Shown here: positions 33,829-41,049 of the stretch, piece by piece
Layout of the letters: every line of letters begins with the position of its first letter
Numbering within the stretch: position 1 is the first letter of the stretch
NCBI GenBank assembly: GCA_016870275.1
Contig: VGBZ01000013.1
Span: forward strand, 1 to 56,211
DNA: 56,211 nt
Reading direction: 5' to 3'
From: Actinomycetota bacterium
GTDB taxonomy: Bacteria > Actinomycetota > Acidimicrobiia > Acidimicrobiales > Microtrichaceae
Notes under the pieces: model-generated
Database searches by the model: none
What the model was told of the DNA's origin: nothing
Seen by the model: only the letters and a program-made list of their open reading frames with translations
Made by a program: the position numbers and the translations under genes

Positions 33829-35066
33829 GCCACGATCCCGTCGGCCCTGAGCTCGTCGATCCGGTCCACCGACAGTCCCAGCTCGGCAGCGAGGACCTCG
33901 TCGGTGTGCTCGCCGATCCACGGTGGTCGCCGCTCGGGTCCCTCGGCGACTCGCGACATCTTGACCGGGTTCCCCGGGACGAGCACCGGCGCCGCCACGC
34001 CGTCGGGACGCTCGACTTCCACGAGCATGTGCCGGGCCGCCACGTGGGGGTCGTCGACGACCTCGTCGGTCGTGGCGCACGGCCCGGCGGCGAGTCCGGC
34101 GGCCGAGAGTTCGGCGCACGCCTCGATCCTGGTGCGCCCGGCCGCCCACGCCTCGATCGCAGGCCGGAGGATGTCCTCGAGGTGCTCGGTCCACGATGTC
34201 CGGGACCGCAGCCGTTCGTCCTGCAGCCACTCGGCTCGGTCGACCACACCGGCGAGGGCCTCGAAGTGCTGCTCCCTGCCGACCTGTAGGACGAACCAGC
34301 CGTCGGACGCCCGGAATGCCTCGAGCAGGACGGTGCTCGTGTCGCCGGGGCGGTGCCCGAGCGACCAGAAGTTGGTCACCACGTCGGTCATGGCCACGAC
34401 CGAGTCGAGCATCGCCACGTCGACGTGCTGGCCCAGGCCCGTGCGGTCACGGTGGCGCAGTGCTGCGAGCACGCCGATGGTGGCGAACAGGGCGGCGGAG
34501 ATGTCGCCCAGTGCGCCGACCGGGTTCGGACGCGGCCGGTTCCCCGGTCCGGCGGTGAAGGTGTAGATCCCCGACATGGCCTCGGTGATCGAAGCGAAGG
34601 CCGGCCACTCCCTGTACGGGGAGTCACCGGTGTTGCCGAAGCCCGACACGGAGACGTAGACGAGGCGTTCGTCGACTGCTGCGAAGTCCTCGGGGCCGAG
34701 TCCGAGTCGGGACATGGAGCCCGGTTTGGAGTTCTCGGCCACCACGTCGAAGCCACGCGCGAGTTTCAGGACCAGGTCCCGGCCCTCCGGTCGGCGAAGG
34801 TCGACGCACACGCTGCGCTTGTCAAGGTTGTTTCGGAGAAACGTGGCGCCGACGGAGCGACCCTCTGGGTCCTGCATCGCCGGCATCGACGTCCGCCCCA
34901 GGTCGCCCCGAAGGGGTTCGATCTTCACGACCTCGGCGCCCAGGCGGGCGAGCAGTTGCGTTGCGTAGGGGAGCGCCTGCATCTGTTCGAGGGCCAGGAT
35001 CCGGACCCCGTCGAGCGGTCGGCCGAAGGGCAGTGCGTCCTCGTTGGCGACCTCGCCGAGTCGCAC
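33825..35066 (-). CDS. CaiB/BaiF-family CoA transferase
   Basis: The 413-residue protein is a family III CoA transferase. The N-terminal domain has GVRILALEQMQALPYATQLLARLGAEVVKIE; NLDKRSVCVDLRRPEG and ENSKPGSMSRLGLG follow. Asp188 in NPVGALGDISAALFA sits where the family's nucleophilic aspartate is expected. A C-terminal PHVAARHMLVEVE segment is characteristic. It moves CoA between carboxylic acids, or acts as a racemase in some branches. It starts at GTG 35064-35066, 2 nt after the FadD3-like gene. Ligase and transferase therefore very likely work on related acyl groups. The long frame to 36047 upstream is not coding. Confidence 0.9.
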   Translation of the reverse strand: MRLGEVANEDALPFGRPLDGVRILALEQMQALPYATQLLARLGAEVVKIEPLRGDLGRTSMPAMQDPEGRSVGATFLRNNLDKRSVCVDLRRPEGRDLVLKLARGFDVVAENSKPGSMSRLGLGPEDFAAVDERLVYVSVSGFGNTGDSPYREWPAFASITEAMSGIYTFTAGPGNRPRPNPVGALGDISAALFATIGVLAALRHRDRTGLGQHVDVAMLDSVVAMTDVVTNFWSLGHRPGDTSTVLLEAFRASDGWFVLQVGREQHFEALAGVVDRAEWLQDERLRSRTSWTEHLEDILRPAIEAWAAGRTRIEACAELSAAGLAAGPCATTDEVVDDPHVAARHMLVEVERPDGVAAPVLVPGNPVKMSRVAEGPERRPPWIGEHTDEVLAAELGLSVDRIDELRADGIVA

Positions 35067-35068
35067 CG

Positions 35069-36652
35069 TCAGGCCCCGAGGCGCGCTCGCAGCGCAACCT
35101 TGTCGACCTTGCCCGCCGGGACCAGCGGCAGGGCGTCGAGCACGTCGACCCGCCGGGGCACCTTGAAGTTGGCCATGCGCTCGCGTGCCCAGGCGACCAC
35201 CTCGTCCGGGTCCACGGTCGCCCCGGGTGCGGCGACCACGAAGGCGGCACCGACCTCGCCGAGCCGTTCGTCGGGCATCCCGATCACGGCCACCTGGCCG
35301 ATCGACAGGTGGGCTCCGAGCGCCTGCTCGATCTCGGCCGGGTAGACGTTGAACCCACCCACGATGAACATGTCCTTGAGCCGATCGGTGATCCGCAGGT
35401 AGCCGCGCTCGTCGAGGGTGCCGAGATCCCCCGTGTGCAGCCAGCCGTCTGCGTCGACGGCGTCCGCCGAGGCCGCAGGATCGTCGAGGTAGCTGCGCAT
35501 CACGACGTAGCCACGGACGACGATCTCGCCCACCTCGCCGGTCGGGACTGGGGCCCCGGACTCGTCCACGATCCGAACCTCGACGTCCGGGATGGCCCGG
35601 CCGGAGGTGGTGGCGATCGTCTCCGGGTCGTCGTCGTGTCGACACATGGTCGCGATGCCCGAGGACTCGGTGAGGCCGTACCCCGTCACCACGGTGTCGA
35701 AGCCGAGCACGGTACGCATGTCGACGATGAGCTGCACCGGGATCGCCGCTGCGCCCGTCACGGCCAGTCGGAGGGTCGCCAGACGGGACGGGTCCAGTTC
35801 GGGGTCCAGCAGCATGCTCTGGTAGATCGCCGGCGGACCGGGCAGCACAGTGATCCGGTCCCGTTCGATCCGCTCGACGATCGCCGGGACGTCGAACACG
35901 GCGTGCGGCAGGTTCACCGCCCCGCGGAGGAGGCAGGCGAGTATCCCCGCGTTGAGTCCGAAGCTGTGGAAGTAGGGGTTGACCACCAGGTACCGGTCCC
36001 CGGCCCGCAGACCGATGACCTCGGCCCACGCGTCGAAGCCCCGGCACACCGAGGCGTGCACGAGCTCGACGCCCTTCGGCCGGCCCGTGGTGCCGGAGGT
36101 GAACAAGAGGTGGCAGAAGTCGTCGCCGGTGACGCCGGCGGCGCGACGGCGCACCTCGTTGCGGTCGACCGACTCACCGCCGTCGAGGAACCCCTGGAAC
36201 GTTACGGCGTCCACGCGCTCGGGTCCGCGGAGCGACACGACCGTGACGAGGTCGGGGAGCTCCGGCCTGCCGTCGGGACCGTCGAGCAGGAGGGTGACGT
36301 AGTCGGTGTTGAGGAAGTCCGTCATCGTGAACAGGACCCGCACCCGAGCCCGTTGCAGCAGGTCGGCGGCCTCGGTTCCCTTGTAGCGGGTGTTCACCGG
36401 GACGAGCACGCCGCCGACGTGGTGCACGGCGAGCGCGGCGACCACCCACTCCCAGCAGTTGGGCGCCCACACGGCCATTCGGTCGCCGTGCTCGACCCCG
36501 CAGGCGAGCAGCCCAGCGGCGGCATCCTCCACGCGTTCGAGGAGGTCGGCGTGCGTCAGGCTCGTGGGGCCGTCGGTGATCGCCTCCTCCTCGCCGTGGG
36601 CTGCGACGGCGGCGAGGAGGACGCCGGGGATCGTGTTCGCTGGGTCAGGCAT
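35069..36652 (-). CDS. Acyl-CoA synthetase, FadD3-like
   Basis: This 527-residue AMP-forming ligase carries FTSGTTGRPKGV (183-194), TGYGLTESSG in the adenylate site, TGDLG and RITDRLKDMFIVGGFNVYPAEIE in the hinge, and the lysine motif VPAGKVDKVALR at the end. Its short N-terminus and GYGLTESSG sequence are similar to FadD3, the mycobacterial ligase that activates the last steroid-ring fragment (HIP). That assignment is by resemblance only, and other short- or aryl-acid substrates are possible. I take ATG 36650-36652 as start, 34 bp from the divergent small membrane protein. It is the first gene of an operon with CaiB, Ogt and a lipase. Confidence 0.85.
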   Translation of the reverse strand: MPDPANTIPGVLLAAVAAHGEEEAITDGPTSLTHADLLERVEDAAAGLLACGVEHGDRMAVWAPNCWEWVVAALAVHHVGGVLVPVNTRYKGTEAADLLQRARVRVLFTMTDFLNTDYVTLLLDGPDGRPELPDLVTVVSLRGPERVDAVTFQGFLDGGESVDRNEVRRRAAGVTGDDFCHLLFTSGTTGRPKGVELVHASVCRGFDAWAEVIGLRAGDRYLVVNPYFHSFGLNAGILACLLRGAVNLPHAVFDVPAIVERIERDRITVLPGPPAIYQSMLLDPELDPSRLATLRLAVTGAAAIPVQLIVDMRTVLGFDTVVTGYGLTESSGIATMCRHDDDPETIATTSGRAIPDVEVRIVDESGAPVPTGEVGEIVVRGYVVMRSYLDDPAASADAVDADGWLHTGDLGTLDERGYLRITDRLKDMFIVGGFNVYPAEIEQALGAHLSIGQVAVIGMPDERLGEVGAAFVVAAPGATVDPDEVVAWARERMANFKVPRRVDVLDALPLVPAGKVDKVALRARLGA

Positions 36653-36674
36653 GCCGGTGAGGTTACCGGGACGG

Positions 36675-36680
36675 TAGGCT
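36675..36680 (+). promoter_or_regulatory. Candidate -10 box for the 60-residue membrane protein
   Basis: TAGGCT at 36675-36680 lies 6 nt before GTG 36687 in the 34-bp divergent gap, indicating a leaderless message. No -35 element is apparent. Confidence 0.4.
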
Positions 36681-36686
36681 GAGTCT

Positions 36687-36869
36687 GTGGGTAGCAGTGG
36701 CGGGAAACCCCGCAAGCCGGAACAGCACCACCTGCCCAAGGTGGGGAGCAAGGCCAATGAGTCCTATGAGGTCCGTCAGCGGCGCAAAGAGGTCTTCGGG
36801 CCGCTGCCCATCGCCATCGTCGCCGTGCTGATCGTGGTGGTGTTCCTGGCGTGGATCGCCATCACCTGA
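36687..36869 (+). CDS. Small single-pass membrane protein
   Basis: The 60-residue protein has a hydrophilic, basic N-terminal half (GSSGGKPRKPEQHHLPKVGS, then YEVRQRRKEVFG) and one C-terminal transmembrane helix at about 38-58 (LPIAIVAVLIVVVFLAWIA). By the positive-inside rule the N-terminus is cytoplasmic. Short proteins of this kind are conserved in Actinobacteria without known function. The reading frame is supported by a -10 box 6 nt before the GTG and by its clean amino-acid bias. I do not recognise a family. Confidence 0.65.
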   Translation: MGSSGGKPRKPEQHHLPKVGSKANESYEVRQRRKEVFGPLPIAIVAVLIVVVFLAWIAIT

Positions 36870-36917
36870 CCGGTCGCCACGTTGCCCTGGTGCACGTCCG
36901 GTACCGTCCCGTTCGCC

Positions 36918-37227
36918 ATGGTCAGTGAGCCCGGGCCCGTCACCCTCGAAGTGGGCGGGCAGGTGACGCTCGAACTCCAGGCCAACCCGACCACCGGCTA
37001 CCTCTGGGAGCTGACCGCAGCACCCGACACTGCAGTTGTTTGTGGTCTCCGACGACTACGTCCGCCCCGCCGAACCGATCCCCGGTGCCGGCGGACTGCA
37101 ACGGATCGTCGTCGAGGGGGTCGCTACGGGTACAGCCAGGCTGGACTTCGGATATCGGCGGCCGTAGGAGACCGACACACCGCCGGCGGAGACTGCGTCG
37201 TTCGACTTCACCGTTTCCTGTGCGGCG
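36918..37227 (+). pseudogene. Chagasin-like (I42) cysteine-protease inhibitor, frameshifted and nonsense-mutated
   Basis: From ATG 36918 the frame reads VSEPGPVTLEVGGQVTLELQ and then NPTTGYLWEL, the conserved loop of chagasin inhibitors. Near 37030 the frame shifts by one base. The new frame gives LQLFVVSDDYVRPAEPIPG, then GGLQRIVVEGVATGTARLDF and GYRRP followed by TAG (37165-37167) and ETDTPP. Chagasins have the invariant RPWE here, so the TAG replaces a tryptophan codon. No stop follows at the expected C-terminus; the frame runs into the antisense dehydrogenase gene. The three defects make this a pseudogene. Intact members block papain-type proteases in the periplasm or outside the cell; no signal peptide is visible here. 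Confidence 0.75.
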
Positions 37228-37235
37228 TTGCCGAC

Positions 37236-38102
37236 TCAGGTCGCATGCGGCACGCCGAGACCGCCCGCGAGTCGGACCCGTGCCAACTCGGCGAGGGGTA
37301 GATCCAGGCCGAATTCAGCTGCTCGGGCGAGCGCCAGATCGAGGTCCTTCTCGCCGAGCGTGCGCACGTGCTGCATCGTTTCGTACCAGTCGTCGCCGGG
37401 TCGGAGGTCCTCGGTGCTGGCTCGAAGCATGATCGCTCCCGGACCGCCGGTGACCGCATCGGAGTGCCGGACCACTCGGCTCAGTGCACCGAGGTCGAGT
37501 CCGGCGGCTTCGGCGAGTTGCTGTGCCTCAGAAGCCGCCGTGAACGCCACGAAGTGCAGCAGGTTGCGTGCCAGTTTGGCGGTCGTGCCGCACCCGGCAG
37601 GTCCGAACCGGACCACGAGGTCGGCGAAGTTCGACCACGCCGGACGCACTGCATCGATGGCCTCGGTGTCGCCACCGGCGAGCACTGCGAGGCGCCCCTC
37701 GGCCGCTCCGATGAACCCACCCGAGACGGGTGCGTCGATGAGTCTCACCCCCTTCGCCCGAGCGGTCAGGTCGAGTTCGACTGCGGTGGCGACGTCGATG
37801 GTGGAGTGAACACCGATGACCGAATCCGGACGGATGGTCTCGAGGAGTTCGGCGACCACTGCACGAACCTGCTCGTCGTTGAGCACCATGACCGAGACGG
37901 CGCCGCAGCGCTCACCGAGCTCTCGTGCGGTCGTGGCGACGCCAGCGCCAGCAGAGCGGAGCGGCTCGACCCGGCTGTCGTCGAGATCGCACACGACGAG
38001 CCCCGGGGCCCAGCCGAGAAGTCGTTGCGCCATGGGCGCTCCGATGTTGCCGAGACCGATGAACCCGTAGGGTCCATCGGGGAGTGGGCTCGAGTCGCTC
38101 AC
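37236..38102 (-). CDS. 3-hydroxyisobutyrate-dehydrogenase-like NAD(P)-dependent reductase
   Basis: The 288-residue protein has the N-terminal Rossmann motif GLGNIG (16-21) in FIGLGNIGAPMAQRLL, the substrate loop DAPVSGGFIGAAEGRLAVLAGG, and GCGTTAKLARNLLHF with the catalytic lysine. An all-helical C-terminal domain follows. It belongs to the beta-hydroxyacid dehydrogenase family, which oxidises 3-hydroxy acids or reduces semialdehydes. The start is GTG 38100-38102, 1 nt after the stop of the NTF2-like gene, making it the last of seven tightly linked genes. In M. tuberculosis a similar reductase, Rv0770, lies near the cyp51 locus (from memory), which supports a shared function. Confidence 0.85.
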   Translation of the reverse strand: MSDSSPLPDGPYGFIGLGNIGAPMAQRLLGWAPGLVVCDLDDSRVEPLRSAGAGVATTARELGERCGAVSVMVLNDEQVRAVVAELLETIRPDSVIGVHSTIDVATAVELDLTARAKGVRLIDAPVSGGFIGAAEGRLAVLAGGDTEAIDAVRPAWSNFADLVVRFGPAGCGTTAKLARNLLHFVAFTAASEAQQLAEAAGLDLGALSRVVRHSDAVTGGPGAIMLRASTEDLRPGDDWYETMQHVRTLGEKDLDLALARAAEFGLDLPLAELARVRLAGGLGVPHAT

Positions 38103-38103
38103 C

Positions 38104-38670
38104 TCAGGCCTCCGAGTCGTCCACATCGGGCCAGATCGGCGCTGGTGCCTGACCGATCGGATAGTGACCGGGTAGCGACTGCGACAGCGATCGTTCCATG
38201 CGGGCGGTCATCCCCGCCGAGAGGGTCCCGTCGGCCATCATCTCGAGGAACAGGGCAGTGGCGTTGCCGAAGTCGAAGAAGTCCCGCTGCCAGGCCCACT
38301 GGAATTCGCCGCCGTAGCCGAACCACGAGCCGCCGATCCCACCCACCTCGTAACGGCGACCGTCGTCGGTCTCGGCGACCTGCTTCCAGAGTCCAAGGAC
38401 CTGTCCGAGGCGGTCATCGACCAGGACGTGCTGGTACGGATACACCCAGCCGTCGAGGCCGCCCATCTCGAGGCCGAGGGCGATCGAACGGATCTCCTCC
38501 CGGCCCACGGCCATGAAATCCTCACGCGGCCCGAAGTTCCAGCCGTAGGTGGCGTCCTCGGTGTACATGTCCGCCAAGGGGCCCCAGTCACCGGCGGCCT
38601 CACACTCCTGGTTGGCGGCCAGCCACCGCTGAACCATCTCGTCGAGTTCACTACGGTCGAATGGGGGCAC
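38104..38670 (-). CDS. NTF2/SnoaL-like protein
   Basis: This 188-residue protein shows the cone-shaped NTF2-like pattern. An N-terminal helix region VQRWLAANQECEAAGDW is followed by LADMYTEDATYGWNFGPREDFMAVGREEI, typical of the SnoaL/ketosteroid-isomerase superfamily, and then by long beta strands (VYPYQHVLVDDRLGQVLGLWKQV). The superfamily includes isomerases, hydratases and dehydratases, as well as binding proteins. A particular activity cannot be assigned, though the steroid-linked neighbourhood makes a sterol-type ligand reasonable. It lies 3 bp after the ferredoxin and 1 bp before the reductase, so it is in the CYP51 operon. The C-terminal tail of about 45 residues is longer than in minimal members. 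Confidence 0.75.
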   Translation of the reverse strand: MPPFDRSELDEMVQRWLAANQECEAAGDWGPLADMYTEDATYGWNFGPREDFMAVGREEIRSIALGLEMGGLDGWVYPYQHVLVDDRLGQVLGLWKQVAETDDGRRYEVGGIGGSWFGYGGEFQWAWQRDFFDFGNATALFLEMMADGTLSAGMTARMERSLSQSLPGHYPIGQAPAPIWPDVDDSEA

Positions 38671-38673
38671 GGT

Positions 38674-38892
38674 TCACTCCTCGCTCTCGGTGCGGTTCCC
38701 AGCGATCCTGATGGCTCGGGTGGGGCAGTAGCGCACAGCCTGTTCGACTGCGGGCCGCTGGTCATCGGACGGGTTGGGGTCGAGCACGGTCAACTCGCCG
38801 GCCTTGGACACCCGGAACACCTCAGGCGCCTCCGACTCGCAGACGCCGTGGCCCTGACACAGGTCGTCGTCGACCGAGATGTGCCAGCTCAC
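38674..38892 (-). CDS. [3Fe-4S]-type ferredoxin, partner of CYP51
   Basis: The 72-residue ferredoxin has Cys12 and Cys18 in CQGHGVC, with His15 replacing the fourth ligand, and Cys56 in YCPTRA. These are the marks of small [3Fe-4S] ferredoxins. Its start overlaps the CYP51 stop by 4 bp. In M. tuberculosis the ferredoxin Rv0763c lies directly after cyp51 (Rv0764c) and can support its activity, so the same role is very likely here. It differs from the ferredoxin at 31400, consistent with separate P450 partners. Confidence 0.92.
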   Translation of the reverse strand: MSWHISVDDDLCQGHGVCESEAPEVFRVSKAGELTVLDPNPSDDQRPAVEQAVRYCPTRAIRIAGNRTESEE

Positions 38893-40241
38893 CGGCGGAC
38901 CCAGTCGACCTCGCAGGGCTGTGCGAGCTGGACGACCATCTTGGTGTGGTCGGTGCGGTAGGAGTCAGCCGGTTGGGCCAGTTCGAAGCGATAGCGCGTG
39001 AGGAGGAGGGCGAAGATCGCCTTCAACTGCATCATGGCGAACGCCGCACCGACGCACCGGTGGCGACCGGCGCCGAAGGGGATCCAGTCCCACGGGTGTT
39101 CGACGTCGTCGCTGCGGGGAGGGAGGTATCGGTACAGGTCGTAGCGTTCGGGTTCGGAGAAGGCCTCGGCGAGCCGGTTGGACACTGCGGGCGTGGCGCC
39201 GACGAGGTCGCCTGCGGGGATGTGGTGTCCGAGCACCTCGAGGTCGTTCTTGGCGACCCGGAGCAGAAGGATGAGCGGTGGATGGAGTCGCAGAGCTTCC
39301 TTGATCGCCGATTCGAGCAGCGGCATGTCCCGGAGCGCCTGATAGGTGAGGTCGCCGCCGTCGCGTGCGAGCGCATCCTGTTCGTCGAGCACCGCTGCCA
39401 TCTGTTCGGGGTGACGGAGCAACTCGAGGAGCGTCCACGCGGCCGTGGTGGAGGTCGTGTGGTGACCGGCGAACATCATGGCGATGAACATGCCCGTGAT
39501 GATGTTGGCGTCGAACTGCAACTCGCCGTCTGCTGTCCTGATCGACAGCAGTACGTCGAGCAGGTCCCGGTCGTCCTCGGTGGCCGGTTCGCCGGCGAGT
39601 CGCTCGTCCATGATCGCAGCGACGAGGTTCACGAGTTCCGCCCGTGAGGCATCCCGCTGCCGAAACGAGGGGATGTCGGCGTACGGATCCACGAACGCCA
39701 GCGCATCGGTGCCGCGTTCGAGGTCGTGGTAAAGGCGGGCAAAGCGGCCGTCGAGCGCGTCCCGGAACTTCCGGCCGATCAAGCATGAACTCGACGTGTA
39801 GATCGTGAGCTCAGCGAAGAAGTCGAGCAGGTCGATTCGCCCGGAACCGTCCCGGTCCCAGACGGCGACCATCTCCTCGACCTCACGCGCAATGGTCTCA
39901 GCGTGACCTCGCATGTAGCGATCCCGAAGCGCCTGGTTGTGGAGCATCTCGCGTCGTCGCTCGGGACTGGCGTCGAAGACCACACCCTCACCGAAGATCG
40001 GAGTCATGAACGGGTACGCCTCACCTTGGTCGAGGTCCTCGTCGGAGGCTCGGAAGTACCACTCGTTGCCTTCGGCCCCGGTGACGACCACGACCCGGCG
40101 GCCGGCGAGATCGAATGATCCCACAGCGCCGCACTCCTCCCGGAGACGGCTGAGGAGTCCAATCGGGTCCGAGCGCAGTTCGGCGAGGTGGCCCCCGTCG
40201 CTGAGTCGACCCGAGACTTCGGCAATGGAGATGTTGCTCAT
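38889..40241 (-). CDS. cyp51: Sterol 14-alpha-demethylase cytochrome P450 (CYP51)
   Basis: The 450-residue P450 closely matches mycobacterial CYP51, from memory of that sequence. The sterol-recognition B'-helix region is intact: AYPFMTPIFGEGVVFDASPE. FFAELTIYTSS-CLIG-KFRD, FAGHHTTSTTAAWTLLELLRH (I helix, His-Thr in place of the usual acid-Thr), and heme loop WIPFGAGRHRCVGAAFAMMQ (Cys396) follow. The end YRTDHTKMVVQLAQPC also matches. CYP51 removes the 14-alpha-methyl group from sterols such as lanosterol or dihydrolanosterol. It lies 10 bp after an SDR and overlaps the ferredoxin by 4 bp. The actual substrate of bacterial CYP51 is often unclear, because few bacteria make sterols. Confidence 0.95.
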   Translation of the reverse strand: MSNISIAEVSGRLSDGGHLAELRSDPIGLLSRLREECGAVGSFDLAGRRVVVVTGAEGNEWYFRASDEDLDQGEAYPFMTPIFGEGVVFDASPERRREMLHNQALRDRYMRGHAETIAREVEEMVAVWDRDGSGRIDLLDFFAELTIYTSSSCLIGRKFRDALDGRFARLYHDLERGTDALAFVDPYADIPSFRQRDASRAELVNLVAAIMDERLAGEPATEDDRDLLDVLLSIRTADGELQFDANIITGMFIAMMFAGHHTTSTTAAWTLLELLRHPEQMAAVLDEQDALARDGGDLTYQALRDMPLLESAIKEALRLHPPLILLLRVAKNDLEVLGHHIPAGDLVGATPAVSNRLAEAFSEPERYDLYRYLPPRSDDVEHPWDWIPFGAGRHRCVGAAFAMMQLKAIFALLLTRYRFELAQPADSYRTDHTKMVVQLAQPCEVDWVRR

Positions 40242-40251
40242 GTCCCGGTCC

Positions 40252-41049
40252 TCATGTCGTCTCGCCTCCCGGCGCTGTCAACGGCGCCTCCGGTTCCACC
40301 TCGACGAGCGTGATGTTGGTGCCGGGAGGTTGCGTTGCGACGAACACGACGGCGCTGGCAACGGCCTCGGCGGTGAGGTATCCAGCGTGACGAACCAGTC
40401 CCCACCGGCGCCACTCATCGAGCACGGGAGCGAGGACGTCGGGGTCCCAGTCCATGCCCATTCCGGTCAGCGTGGGGCCGGGTCGAACGATCGAGGCGCG
40501 CACCCCCGTGCCCTCGACCTCCGTCTGCATGGCCCGTGCCATGCCTTCGAGGCCCCACTTGGAACTCACGTAGGACGCCATGAGCGGACGCGGGAGGCGG
40601 ACGACGTCGGAGGTGACCACGACGACGTCCCCGCGGCGACGGTTGATCATCTCCGGGGTGATCCGGCTGATCAGTCGCTGAGCGCCGATCAGGTTCACCT
40701 GCAGCTGCGCTGAGAACTCCTCCGGTGTGGTGTCGACGGTCGACTTTGGCAGCACGTCGCCGGCGCAGGACACGAGGATGTCAATCTCACCGAGTGTGGC
40801 GCTGGCATGGATTGAGAACGCATCGATCGATGCGGTGTCGAGGAGGTCGAGCGGAGCCACGTGCGCAGTGCCGCCCTGCGCGCGGATCCCCTCGGCGGTC
40901 TCCTCGCACCGTTCGACTCGGCGGGCGCCGAGCAGTACGGGGTGCCCGAGTTGGGCGAACGCCGTGGCCGCAGCGGCTCCGATGCCAGAGGACGCTCCGG
41001 TGACGAGCACCGGTCGCTCGGCTGCAGGGGAAGTACTTCGTTCGCTCAC
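40252..41049 (-). CDS. Short-chain dehydrogenase/reductase of the cyp51 operon
   Basis: From GTG 41047-41049 the 265-residue SDR has TGASSGIG (17-24), CAG in ILVSCAGDVLP, catalytic Ser147, Tyr160 and Lys164 (SYVSSKWGLEGMA), and VRPGPTLTGMG after the catalytic helix. It overlaps the upstream P450 stop by 4 bp and is followed by cyp51 after 10 bp. Its place matches Rv0765c, the SDR between cyp51 and cyp123 in M. tuberculosis. A role in oxidising or reducing a sterol-ring or side-chain alcohol next to the demethylase is reasonable but unproven. Confidence 0.9.
   Translation of the reverse strand: MSERSTSPAAERPVLVTGASSGIGAAAATAFAQLGHPVLLGARRVERCEETAEGIRAQGGTAHVAPLDLLDTASIDAFSIHASATLGEIDILVSCAGDVLPKSTVDTTPEEFSAQLQVNLIGAQRLISRITPEMINRRRGDVVVVTSDVVRLPRPLMASYVSSKWGLEGMARAMQTEVEGTGVRASIVRPGPTLTGMGMDWDPDVLAPVLDEWRRWGLVRHAGYLTAEAVASAVVFVATQPPGTNITLVEVEPEAPLTAPGGETT

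Noticed and set aside
33338-34249. 880-residue fusion upstream of the lipase
   Set aside because: The upstream part is a shadow frame across ogt and the CoA transferase; the lipoprotein signal and AGGAGG fix the start at 33337.
35067-36047. N-terminal extension of the CoA transferase
   Set aside because: It reads through the FadD3-like gene in another frame and has a proline/arginine bias typical of shadow frames.
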